Of a DNA stretch of 64,000 nucleotides, positions 36,951-45,544 are shown piece by piece. A program made the position numbers and the translations under genes. The notes under the pieces were generated by a model. The model saw only the letters and a program-made list of their open reading frames with translations, did not search any database and was not told the DNA's origin. The stretch lies in NCBI GenBank assembly GCA_019636385.1, contig JAHBXT010000001.1:1178001-1242000 (forward strand). Direction: 5' to 3'. Each line of letters opens with the position of its first letter. Position 1 is the stretch's first letter. The DNA comes from Pirellulaceae bacterium. Lineage in GTDB: Bacteria > Planctomycetota > Planctomycetia > Pirellulales > Pirellulaceae.

Positions 36951-37733
36951 ATGTTAGATCGAAAGCTGATTTTTCCGAACGTTATCGAACTGAATTTTCA
37001 GGCCGGTCACGTCATCGGATGTAACGTCTATCTAGTCTTCGATGGCGACGAATGGTTGTTGATCGACATCGGCTACGAGGACTCGGTCGACGAAATTGTC
37101 GAGCTGATTCGGCAGTTGGATTTTCCACTAAGCCGCTGCAAAATGCTGGTGGCCACGCACGCGGATGTCGACCATGGACAGGGATTCTCCTTGGCCAAGC
37201 AGACTCTCAAGACACCATTGGCGGCGCATCCCAAAGCGGCAGAACTGCTGCGAACGGGCGACAAACTGCAAACGTTCGCCGAGATCGAGGCTCAAAATAT
37301 TCACCTGGAAATGCCCAGTGTCACCACCGACCTGATGATCGACGAAGGCTCCGTTATCCAGTTGGGCAGCCTGAGTCTAGAGGTCTGGTCCACTCCGGGA
37401 CACGCCGATAGTCAATTGGCATTTCGCATGGGCGACCTGCTGTTCAGTGGCGACAACATCTATCGAGACGGTTGTGTAGGGGCCATCGATGCGCATCATG
37501 GCAGTGATATTCCAGCGTTTGTCCGTTCGTTGGAGCGCATTCGCAATAGCGACGTTCAGTGGCTGCTTCCCAGCCACGGCCCCATCTTCCGCAAGGACAA
37601 TGCCTTGTTGGACCGAACGATCCAACGTTTGCGTGGCTACCTGCACATGGCCGACTTTGGAACCTGCGCAGTGGACTGGCCACTGATGGACCAGTGGGAA
37701 GAAGAGATCGCGGCCGGCAAATTGCCTTCGTAA
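36951..37733 (+). CDS. Metallo-beta-lactamase-fold hydrolase
   Basis: 260 residues. N-terminal [20 protein letters not shown], then [23 protein letters not shown] (second metal His), [12 protein letters not shown] (bridging Asp) and LLPSHGPIF (last His). The first metal motif is His70-x-Asp72-x-Asp74-His75, i.e. the usual second His of HxHxDH is replaced by Asp, which may alter the metal site. Substrate unknown; glyoxalase-II-like and quorum-lactonase-like members share this layout. Divergent from the ThiF-like gene. Confidence 0.88.
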   Translation: MLDRKLIFPNVIELNFQAGHVIGCNVYLVFDGDEWLLIDIGYEDSVDEIVELIRQLDFPLSRCKMLVATHADVDHGQGFSLAKQTLKTPLAAHPKAAELLRTGDKLQTFAEIEAQNIHLEMPSVTTDLMIDEGSVIQLGSLSLEVWSTPGHADSQLAFRMGDLLFSGDNIYRDGCVGAIDAHHGSDIPAFVRSLERIRNSDVQWLLPSHGPIFRKDNALLDRTIQRLRGYLHMADFGTCAVDWPLMDQWEEEIAAGKLPS

Positions 37734-37759
37734 TCTGACTCTCAGCGACATCGCTTAGG

Positions 37760-39202
37760 CTAAAGTCGCTCGGCCAAGCTGACTAATGACCGTACAAGTA
37801 CGCCTGTTCCACCCGCATCTTGATAGGCTTTGGGGGTGTCAAAAAAGGCTGGTCCAGCGATGTCCGCATGAATCCACGGCACGTCGCCGACAAATTCCTG
37901 CAGGAACTTGGCGGCGGTTATTGCACCGCCCCATCGTCCATCTCCCACATTCTTGAGGTCGGCAACTGCCCCACGTACCTGTTCCGCAAAATGTTCGCTC
38001 ATCGGCAGTGGCCAAACCAGCTCTCCGGCCCGCTGGGCGGCTGTCAAGAATTGGGCTTGCCACTCAGAATCATTGGTCATCAGACCGGTGACATCCGTTC
38101 CCAGAGCCACTACGCAGGCACCGGTCAAAGTCGCGACGTCGATAATCCCGCACGGTTCTTGTGCGACCGCAACATCCAACACATCAGCCAACACCAAGCG
38201 CCCTTCGGCATCGGTGTTATGCACTTCAATGGTCTTGCCATTGCGCGACGTCAATACATCGCCCAGTCGGTAACTGGCCCCACTAATCATGTTCTCCACC
38301 AGCCCCATCATACCGACCACAGGCGTGTCTAACTTCAATCGCGAGATGGCTTGCATGGCTGCCAACACCGTGGCTGCACCGGCCATATCGCATTTCATCG
38401 TCAACATGTTTTCGGAATGCTTGAGCGATAACCCTCCACTGTCAAAGGTGACACCCTTGCCGACCAAGACTAATGGTGGTGCGGATTTGCGGCCGGGGTA
38501 GCGTAAGGTCAACAATCGTGGCGGTCGTAACGAGCCGCGAGCCACCGCCAATAAGGCTCCACAGTTTTCACGGCGCAGCCTGAGTTCATCCCAGACGTCA
38601 CATTCGAGTCCTTCGGCGACCGCGACTTCGGCGGCTCGCTGAACAAACGATTCGGGATACAGTAGGTTAGGCGGCAAATTTACCAAGTGCCGAGCTAACA
38701 GCATTGACTCTCCGACCTCGGCTCCCCAATGTGCATCGGCTTGCTGGACGCGCATCCACAGAATCTGCTGTATGGGTTGCAACACCGCTTGGGATCGCAG
38801 AATATCCTGCCCCTGACATCCATTGATCGCCCCGCAGACGGCGGCCCGCGCCACATCCGACGACAACACTCCGAAGTCAAAGGCGACACTGCATCGGGCG
38901 CGTTTGGCCAGCGCCTTGGCTGCCGCAGCTGCACAGCGGTAGGCATCTCCGGCGGCCAGTTGAGTAGACGAACCGCCACCGACCACGACTATCAGCGATG
39001 GACGAACGCCAGCCGGACTGTGCAGCACCGTTACTTTACATTTCTTGCAGTCCAGCTCGCCGCTGCTATGCACATGCCGCAGATAGTTTGTGATTGACGG
39101 GTCTTGCTCGACCGCCGACCCCACAAGCTCAGGGGCTTCAAAGGCCATCAGCACAAGCGCTTCCAAATTGTCCGGAAGCTGTTGAGTCACTTCAATTCGC
39201 AT
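37760..39202 (-). CDS. pepA: Leucyl aminopeptidase (M17)
   Basis: Manganese/zinc exopeptidase removing N-terminal residues in the cytoplasm. 480 residues. The C-terminal catalytic domain shows VGKGVTFDSGGLSLK, MKCDMAGAA and the M17 signature NTDAEGRLVLADVL starting near residue 328. The N-terminal domain is intact and of normal length. ATG start at 39202 without a strong ribosome binding site. Its end is only 26 bp from the convergent MBL gene. Confidence 0.95.
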   Translation of the reverse strand: MRIEVTQQLPDNLEALVLMAFEAPELVGSAVEQDPSITNYLRHVHSSGELDCKKCKVTVLHSPAGVRPSLIVVVGGGSSTQLAAGDAYRCAAAAAKALAKRARCSVAFDFGVLSSDVARAAVCGAINGCQGQDILRSQAVLQPIQQILWMRVQQADAHWGAEVGESMLLARHLVNLPPNLLYPESFVQRAAEVAVAEGLECDVWDELRLRRENCGALLAVARGSLRPPRLLTLRYPGRKSAPPLVLVGKGVTFDSGGLSLKHSENMLTMKCDMAGAATVLAAMQAISRLKLDTPVVGMMGLVENMISGASYRLGDVLTSRNGKTIEVHNTDAEGRLVLADVLDVAVAQEPCGIIDVATLTGACVVALGTDVTGLMTNDSEWQAQFLTAAQRAGELVWPLPMSEHFAEQVRGAVADLKNVGDGRWGGAITAAKFLQEFVGDVPWIHADIAGPAFFDTPKAYQDAGGTGVLVRSLVSLAERL

Positions 39203-39263
39203 CTACAGTTCACTTGCTGGGTGTTCTTATGCAGGGTTGGCTGAGTCGCTTGCTCACACCCAT

Positions 39264-39653
39264 TCAGCGCAAGCCCACTTTTTCTGGTGGATGCCCCAAG
39301 CCAAACCAGAATGAAAAGAATACCCCCACCAATCCCATGATCCAAGTACCACCCTTGAGTTGCGCCAGGTTGCTGACGAAGTAGCCCAAGCTGCCGTCTT
39401 GGGTAAATGGAAATTGCGTCCATTCACAGTAAATACTGACCGGAACTGCGGCTAGAGCAGCGATGAACCCTAACTTCGGACTATAGCATTTGGAAAGAAA
39501 GCCACACGCCAGTCCCATCAGCGCACCGGGTACCGCCAGCGCGTACAAGCCATATTGAAGCAGCCAAACGTAGGCAAAATATCCACCAACGGCTCCGACC
39601 GCGATGCCTATCAGTCCTCGAACAAAAGCTGCCCCAGTGATGTTGTTTTTCAT
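39264..39653 (-). CDS. Small multi-pass membrane protein, unknown
   Basis: 129 residues with about four hydrophobic segments (GLIGIAVGAVGGYFAYVWLL, LAVPGALMGLACGFL, LGFIAALAAVPVSIY and IMGLVGVFFSFWFGLG). No recognised domain. It lies 4 bp after the end of the MDR oxidoreductase gene and 61 bp before pepA on the same strand, so the three may be one transcript. Confidence 0.7.
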   Translation of the reverse strand: MKNNITGAAFVRGLIGIAVGAVGGYFAYVWLLQYGLYALAVPGALMGLACGFLSKCYSPKLGFIAALAAVPVSIYCEWTQFPFTQDGSLGYFVSNLAQLKGGTWIMGLVGVFFSFWFGLGHPPEKVGLR

Positions 39654-39657
39654 GATG

Positions 39658-40683
39658 CTAGGCGACTACTGAGTGCGTTCCCAAAACGGCATCAGGTTGT
39701 AAGACCAACTTTCCTGTCAAAGAACTACACTGGTCCACAGTATGCGCTTGCTGTAGTCGATGCGCCTCGGCAGTTTGACTCAACGGCATAACGCGATCCA
39801 CCAGTGGTGTGAGGTTTTGATTAGTCAGCCAATGATTGATATCTTGGGCACAAAGCCGCTGTTGGTGGTGTGTCGCGTTGAACATCGCGAATCCAACCAA
39901 CGTGCAGCCTTTGACATAGAACGGTCCAACAGGAAACGCTGGTCTGGCTGTACGACCAGCCATCAAGACCATGCGCGCCTCTTGGGCCATACACTGAACG
40001 GCCAAGTCAAAATCAGGATCGCGGAGCGTCTCCCAGAAAACATTGACACCCTGTGGAGCCAGTTCCATGAGCGTTTTAGCGATATCTTGCGAGCGATAGT
40101 CGATCACATGATCTGCTCCCAACCGTCGGCAGAGCTCTGCCTTATGTGGCCCGCCAGCCGTCGCAATCACACGGGCCCCCATGGCCTTGGCCATCTGCAC
40201 GACCATCGAACCAACGCCACCGGCCCCGCCACGAATAAACAGCGTCTCGCCAACCTTTAGCTGCGCTCGTTGCACCAAGCCGAGGTGCGCCGTAATGCCT
40301 ACTAAAGCACAGGCCGCTGCAGTAGTGTCGCTGATGCCGTTGGGAGTGGGGTACAGCCAGTGCGCGTCGATGGCCGCCAATTCGCTAAAACAGCCCTGAC
40401 GCCCCAGCAGTCCTTGATTGCTACCCCAGACTCGATCACCGGGCTGAAATCCCTTCACATCGGGACTGACCTGCACAACCGTACCTGCTAAATCGCAGCC
40501 GACAATGTACGGTCGAGGCAGCTCCCAATAATTGGCACCGCCACGAATGTAGGTATCAATGGGGTTGACCGACATCGCCCCAACACGGACCAAAACCTGT
40601 CCGTCACCTATCTCCGGTTCAGGCAAATCAGCGTACTGAATCTTGTCGGGAGAACCCGTCTCTAGAATAAAGGCGGCCTTCAC
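39658..40683 (-). CDS. Quinone-oxidoreductase-like medium-chain dehydrogenase
   Basis: 341 residues, GTG start. GroES-like N-domain (VNPIDTYIRGG, YIVGCDLAGTVVQV, GDRVWG) and Rossmann domain with LFIRGGAGGVGSMVVQMAKA and DYRSQDIAK. No catalytic zinc-binding Cys/His set, which fits the NADPH:quinone reductase (QOR/zeta-crystallin) branch. Cytoplasmic; substrate unknown. Confidence 0.92.
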   Translation of the reverse strand: MKAAFILETGSPDKIQYADLPEPEIGDGQVLVRVGAMSVNPIDTYIRGGANYWELPRPYIVGCDLAGTVVQVSPDVKGFQPGDRVWGSNQGLLGRQGCFSELAAIDAHWLYPTPNGISDTTAAACALVGITAHLGLVQRAQLKVGETLFIRGGAGGVGSMVVQMAKAMGARVIATAGGPHKAELCRRLGADHVIDYRSQDIAKTLMELAPQGVNVFWETLRDPDFDLAVQCMAQEARMVLMAGRTARPAFPVGPFYVKGCTLVGFAMFNATHHQQRLCAQDINHWLTNQNLTPLVDRVMPLSQTAEAHRLQQAHTVDQCSSLTGKLVLQPDAVLGTHSVVA

Positions 40684-40905
40684 TGAACTTTCTTTCAGGC
40701 AATGTCACATCGCTAGGAGCAATCAGGTTGCACCAGCCACGCAGCTCGACAACCCAAGTTGACAGGGCTCAATTCAGCGTGAGCATTCTAACACTGATCG
40801 CGACCGTCACAACTCAGCCAGATTCGCCGAAGAATCCAGTCTTGGTTTTCCGAAATCTCACGGCCAACGACCGACACCCAGGTAACCCTACCGGATGGAA
40901 CCGTG

Positions 40906-41080
40906 CCGGCCAGCTTTGAAAGCAGCACACTGTTAGCCGCAGCAACAACCAGACTAAGAATCGGGGTGAGCCGCCGGGCGAGCGGCTCCGATCGCGGTGA
41001 AATAAATCGAAGTAGTACCCCAATCCTTAGTCTGGGTGCTGGTGCAGCAAGCTTCATTACCTGCCTGCAAAGCTCACCGG
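40906..41080. repeat. Long imperfect inverted repeat with internal hairpin
   Basis: The left arm (40906-40967) and the reverse complement of the right arm (41017-41080) share CCGG, AGCTTTG, GCAG and CCAGACTAAG blocks in order, ending in AATCGGGGT against GATTGGGGT. The loop holds a perfect 7-bp hairpin, GAGCCGC/GCGGCTC (40968-40988). It could be a MITE-like element or a structured RNA; neither is proven. Confidence 0.6.
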
Positions 41081-41319
41081 TTAATAGCGTCGATTCGACG
41101 CGCGATCCGCATCGATTTTTAAGAACATACCCCAAAACACCGCACCACCCACAAGAGTGGCTTGGTGCGCGAATGGTATGGCTGACCGCTAAGAGTCCAG
41201 CTTGTTCGCTAGCGGATTCGATTTGACCTAGCCAAAAGCCCGAATTTTCGCCACCATGGTGAGTCCCGGCCGGGAAGAAGAACGTAATTTTGCCGGCCAG
41301 TGCTCATGGGGCAAACTGC

Positions 41320-41341
41320 AGCTACGCTCGCTAGAGTGTGA
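41320..41341 (+). repeat. Copy 3 of the dispersed palindromic repeat
   Basis: AGCTACGCTCGCTAGAG followed by TGTGA, 62 bp before rplS; 18 of 22 positions match copy 1. Confidence 0.55.
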
Positions 41342-41402
41342 CTCCGGGGTTAAAAGAGCATGTGTGATTGATAATCAGTTTTAGGTTGAGAGCGAGTTTG
41401 CG

Positions 41403-41753
41403 ATGAGTCAGAAGGTAATGGAACTGGTTGAAAAGGCCTCGATGAAGGCCGAAGTGGCAGAATTTGATATTGGTGATACCGTGGATGTACACACCAAAAT
41501 TCTGGAAGGCAACAAAGAGCGGATTCAGATATTTAGTGGGCTCGTCATTGCTCGCAGTGGTAGCGGAACACGGGAAATGTTTGTCGTTCGCCGAATAGTG
41601 GCCGGTGAAGGGGTCGAACGCAAGTTCCCGCTGCATTCGCCCAAGATCGACAAGATTGAAGTCAAGCGCAAGAGCGTCGTACGCCGCGCCAAGCTGTATT
41701 ACATGCGCGATCGCAGCGGCAAAGCGACTCGATTGGAAGAGCGCCGCAGCTGA
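41403..41753 (+). CDS. rplS: 50S ribosomal protein L19
   Basis: 116 residues. FDIGDTVDVHTKILEGNKERIQIFSGLVIARSGSG and the C-terminal VVRRAKLYYMRDRSGKATRLEE match L19. Lies at the 30S/50S interface. No trmD, rimM or rpsP is upstream, unlike the usual order. It is followed by yraN (27-bp gap) with a terminator hairpin inside yraN. Confidence 0.97.
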   Translation: MSQKVMELVEKASMKAEVAEFDIGDTVDVHTKILEGNKERIQIFSGLVIARSGSGTREMFVVRRIVAGEGVERKFPLHSPKIDKIEVKRKSVVRRAKLYYMRDRSGKATRLEERRS

Positions 41754-41780
41754 TCGCCTGGCATTGAACGGCACTTCACG

Positions 41781-42260
41781 ATGTTCGTCGGCATTCAACG
41801 ACTGGGCCGCTGGATTCGATCCAGCGGCTTACTTTTTTGGTGCTCTCCCAACTCTGATCCCAATGTTCTTGCTGGACAAAAGGATCTGGGTACCGCCGGC
41901 GAACAAGTGGCCGCTGATTATCTCAAAGGCATAGGCTACCGCATTGTAGCTCGTGGGCATCGACAGAAGCTGGGCGAAATCGACATCATTGCTGTCGACG
42001 GTCAGTACATAGTATTTGTCGAAGTCAAAACCTGGAGGAGCGACCGTGACGGCGATCCGTCACAGGCTGTCACCCAGAGCAAGCAGGACAAAATTACTCG
42101 GACCGCGTTAACCTATTTGAAACGACACAAGCTACTGAATCAACCTGCACGATTCGATGTGATCTCCATCGTGTGGCAGGGCGGTTCAGCGGGACAGCCC
42201 AAACTTAAGCACTACAAACACGCTTTCCAAGCCAGCGGGCGAGGGCCGCTTTGGACCTAG
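41781..42260 (+). CDS. yraN: YraN/UPF0102 family endonuclease-like protein
   Basis: 159 residues. The family core starts near residue 33: GTAGEQVAADYLKGIGYRIVARGHRQKLGEIDIIAVDGQYIVFVEVKTWRS, with the Glu/Asp-x-Glu-x-Lys restriction-enzyme-like motif. The first ~30 residues are not family-like, and their DNA contains a terminator hairpin, yet no other in-frame start codon is closer to the core. The rplS-yraN order is common in other bacteria (often with rnhB between them). Function in DNA processing is presumed from the fold. Confidence 0.9.
   Translation: MFVGIQRLGRWIRSSGLLFWCSPNSDPNVLAGQKDLGTAGEQVAADYLKGIGYRIVARGHRQKLGEIDIIAVDGQYIVFVEVKTWRSDRDGDPSQAVTQSKQDKITRTALTYLKRHKLLNQPARFDVISIVWQGGSAGQPKLKHYKHAFQASGRGPLWT
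41806..41838 (+). terminator. Strong terminator hairpin inside the 5' part of yraN
   Basis: GCCGCTGGAT (41806-41815) pairs perfectly with ATCCAGCGGC (41819-41828) around a TCG loop; TTAC and six T (41833-41838) follow. It is 52 nt after the rplS stop, in the right place to end or attenuate rplS transcription. Confidence 0.85.
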
Positions 42261-42284
42261 CAACTGGTTCAAGCTACACGAACT

Positions 42285-45167
42285 TCAGTTTAGTCGTTTG
42301 GCATCTTCAATCTGCCAAATCCAATAATTGCCTGACCAACCACCCGCATACAGTACTTTGCCATCGGCTCCAACGCCCAGCGCCAAGACGGGGCCATCCG
42401 CACCAGGGAAGGCGCGAATTTGTTTACCTGAATTGGCATCTAACAATTGCACCACACCACTTGCATCTACCGCGGCCAACTGATGTGTTTGACCGACGAA
42501 CACGACAGCGGTAACTTCCTTCTTGAATCCGCCAATTGTGCGGATCTGCGTACCTGTTTCAATATTCCACAGCTTCACCGACTGATCGGCGCTGCCGGTG
42601 GCCAGAGTGACGCCATCATCTTTCCATGCCAGCGTCAACACATGGTGCGTATGTCCTTCTAGAGTGCGCACCACTTGACCAGTCTCCAGATCGACGACAC
42701 GACATATCTTGTCGGCACCTCCGCTGGCCAACTGTCGGCCGTTTGGCGAATATCGCAATGCCAAGACGGAATCACTATGTATTTGACCTAAATCGCGACT
42801 CACCTCGCCCGTCTGACAATCGACAATTTTGACTTCTCCAAATCGGCTCGCCGGGCCACTGCCGATGGCCAACGATCCGCCGTCTGGGCTGAAGTCCAGT
42901 GCGCTGATGCGATCGCTCAACAAGTCGCTGGTCGAATCGCCGATGGTTCGTTCGAGTTGCCAGGGCAGATCAAGCTGCCATTGCTGGACGACACCCCCCC
43001 CCGTCAAACTGACCAAATTTCCGGCAGTGGTGGTTGCCATGTGCACCACGGCAGCAGGCACTTTCAATTTAGCTTCGGTGTTGCCGTCGACCGTTGAGTA
43101 AAAATGTAAGAAGCCCTTTTCGTCGGCAACGACCACCCTTGATCCGTCGGTGTCAAAGGCGAGTCGAACAGCTTGATGTTTGGCGGCCGGATCTGCAGCA
43201 AGTGACTGCGACGCTTGTTGTAGACCTTCCAATCGCTGTTGTTCAGCATGAATGATGCCTTCGATTTCCGGCACTCGTGCGGCGGCGCGAGACGCTGCGT
43301 CTTGGGCCGTCGCTAACGCTTGGTCACGACTGGCTAGAGCTGATAACGCCGCTTGCCGTTTCGCATTTGCCTCAGCCACCGCCTTGTGTTTAGTTTCCAA
43401 TTCTGTTTTGCGAGTCTCCAGCAATTTCATAGCCTCAGCCAAAGCTTGCTCGGCTTCGGTCACCGCCTGCATGCCAGCTTGAACCGCTTGATCGGCAGCT
43501 TGCTGTTCGGCTTCTTTAGCGGCCAGCTCCTGAGCTGCCTGTTCGCGAACCTCCTGTACCTTGGCCAACGAGGCCTGCTCAGCCTCGGTTGCCTTTTTCA
43601 ATTCACCCAATTGATTGTTCAGTCGTTCGAGCAATCCTTGCTGCCGAGTTTGATTACGCTGGGCAACCGCAACAAGTTGGCTGAATTGGTAGTCGCGATC
43701 CAAAGTTGCCACAGGAGTACCGTCTTGTACACGCCAAAGCTGAGCTGGAGCCTGCCCCGTTGAGCTGGCGACGGTTGCACCATCCGGGCCCATCGCCAAC
43801 CGCTGCACAGGACCAGCCGTGGTGATTTCTCGCAAGACCGCATAGTCGCTGGTTTGAACGATGCGGACGATGCCGCTGGCCAAGCCAACTGCCATTGGCA
43901 ATTCATAATTTGCAGAGGCTGCCAACGACTGCACCTGATCGAACCCATCTACGTATTGGCCAGCGACTGTCAGCGCTGCGCTGTCAATGGACAACTGCAA
44001 CAAGCGACCTTCGCTGGCGATGCCCAGCAGCTTTTCATTTCCGAGTCGTGTCAACTCTGTGGCCGCCGGAGAGGTCTGACTGGTCAAGACTTGCCACTTG
44101 GTCCAACCGGTTTGAAACAGAGCGTAGGTGCCAGCGGTATCACAGGCCACCAACCGTTCGTCATCCAACCACACCAGAGCTGAAACCGATTCCGGCAACG
44201 CGCGCAAGAAACGCTGCGATTGGGCTGCCTGCAAATCGACGACCTCCAGCGGATTCTCGGGAGTCGCCAACGCCAGCCAGCGCCCCGAAGGTGATATGGC
44301 GGTAACCGATTTTTCTAATGTCAGGTTAACACCCGTTGGCAGCTGACCGATGGGCTGCAAATTGCGACGCCAGATCTTGACCGAACGGTATCCGCCTGTC
44401 GCAATGCGCTCGCTGTCGGGACTGAATGCAACCGACTGTACTAAGTCCAAATGCGCTGCCGGGGAAATCTGGCTGGCGATGGTTGCGGCCTTGGCACTGG
44501 ATGAGTTCGAGTAGTTTGCATGGAGCGTTCCGGCAACGGCAGGGTCGACTAGTGCGAAAGCATGCTCCAGACTTGAGGCCGCAACCTGTCGCAACACAAA
44601 AGCCTGGTTGCCTCGTCCCAGGGCAACGTAGTTGCCATCTGTCGACGCTGCCAGCGCGTTTACTGGATGCACCGTTGCCGGAATGGGCTGCCACTTCAAA
44701 TCAGCAGTTTGCATTTGTTGCGGCGGCGCTGCCCCCGACTCAATCCACGATCGAACCAGCGTGACTTCCGCTTCAGTAAACCTCTGGGCACCTACCGAAT
44801 TATCGTCCGGCGGCATCGGACTGTCGGGATCCACTAGGCGGCTGACCAATTGACTATTGGATAGATCACCTGCCGTGACGGCCGCTCCGCTATCACCACC
44901 CTTCATCAACGTGTCATGCGACTGTAAGTTCAATCCACCTTCGGCCTTCTTTTCGTTGTGACAGGCAACGCAATTCTTTACCAACAGCGGTGCGATATCT
45001 TTTCCAAAATCAACGATCGGCGAGGAAACTGTGGGAGGCTGAACGGGGTCTTGCGTTGACTCTACAGAGTCTTGACTCATGCACAATTCGACCTGCGCTA
45101 GCCAACACATGCATACAGCCACCAGACAATTTCGACAACTCTTAACGCTTTGCAGAAAGACGTACAT
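42285..45167 (-). CDS. PSCyt1 cytochrome-like / coiled-coil / WD40 protein
   Basis: 960 residues, signal-like N-terminus. Order: PSCyt1 domain (about 50-150) with the heme motif CVACHNEKKAEGGLNLQSH and PMPPDD; WD40-like repeats (about 160-500); a long Gln/Ala/Glu coiled coil (about 505-640); and a second set of WD40 repeats (about 665-955; e.g. LEGHTHHVLTLAWKDDGVTLATGSADQSVKLWN). A planctomycete-specific architecture. Last gene of the minus-strand surface cluster. It probably forms an extracytoplasmic scaffold; heme binding is inferred from CxxCH only. Confidence 0.9.
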   Translation of the reverse strand: MYVFLQSVKSCRNCLVAVCMCWLAQVELCMSQDSVESTQDPVQPPTVSSPIVDFGKDIAPLLVKNCVACHNEKKAEGGLNLQSHDTLMKGGDSGAAVTAGDLSNSQLVSRLVDPDSPMPPDDNSVGAQRFTEAEVTLVRSWIESGAAPPQQMQTADLKWQPIPATVHPVNALAASTDGNYVALGRGNQAFVLRQVAASSLEHAFALVDPAVAGTLHANYSNSSSAKAATIASQISPAAHLDLVQSVAFSPDSERIATGGYRSVKIWRRNLQPIGQLPTGVNLTLEKSVTAISPSGRWLALATPENPLEVVDLQAAQSQRFLRALPESVSALVWLDDERLVACDTAGTYALFQTGWTKWQVLTSQTSPAATELTRLGNEKLLGIASEGRLLQLSIDSAALTVAGQYVDGFDQVQSLAASANYELPMAVGLASGIVRIVQTSDYAVLREITTAGPVQRLAMGPDGATVASSTGQAPAQLWRVQDGTPVATLDRDYQFSQLVAVAQRNQTRQQGLLERLNNQLGELKKATEAEQASLAKVQEVREQAAQELAAKEAEQQAADQAVQAGMQAVTEAEQALAEAMKLLETRKTELETKHKAVAEANAKRQAALSALASRDQALATAQDAASRAAARVPEIEGIIHAEQQRLEGLQQASQSLAADPAAKHQAVRLAFDTDGSRVVVADEKGFLHFYSTVDGNTEAKLKVPAAVVHMATTTAGNLVSLTGGGVVQQWQLDLPWQLERTIGDSTSDLLSDRISALDFSPDGGSLAIGSGPASRFGEVKIVDCQTGEVSRDLGQIHSDSVLALRYSPNGRQLASGGADKICRVVDLETGQVVRTLEGHTHHVLTLAWKDDGVTLATGSADQSVKLWNIETGTQIRTIGGFKKEVTAVVFVGQTHQLAAVDASGVVQLLDANSGKQIRAFPGADGPVLALGVGADGKVLYAGGWSGNYWIWQIEDAKRLN

Positions 45168-45544
45168 CAGATGAACTCGACGAAAGGAGGGACTGAACTG
45201 GACAAGTCTTCATTTTAATTCAAACGACCGACAAAGTGCGGCCATGCGGGACCATGAGTGGCTGTATCCGGCTGCGAGAATCATCAAAAACACCTTAAAA
45301 ACCGAGGCTTCCCGCTGAACGCAGTTGACTCCAGGAAGGGCAACCGCCGACCTGCCGGGTAGCCCCGCAGATGATGCGACCGCCCGCTCATGCAGATTGG
45401 GCTCTAGCGAACCTTGATCGGACTTTAGAAACTCGGATAGCGACCCGAAGTCCAGGTGAATAAAGTCAGCATGTTGATGGTGGAGCCAAGAGCCGATAAC
45501 CCTCGGGACAAGTCTGCGAAACTTGAAGCAAACGCACCGAACTC
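45168..45544. other. Gene-free stretch within the surface cluster
   Basis: About 375 bp between two minus-strand genes. No coding frame with support; it probably holds a promoter for the WD40 gene, so the cluster may not be one transcript. Confidence 0.5.

Larger units (their letters stand above)
40684..41402. other. Large gene-free region upstream of rplS
   Basis: About 720 bp without a credible gene. It contains the long imperfect inverted repeat (40906-41080), a dispersed palindrome (41320-41341) and a GAGAGCGAG ribosome binding site for rplS. The promoter was not pinned down. Confidence 0.55.
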
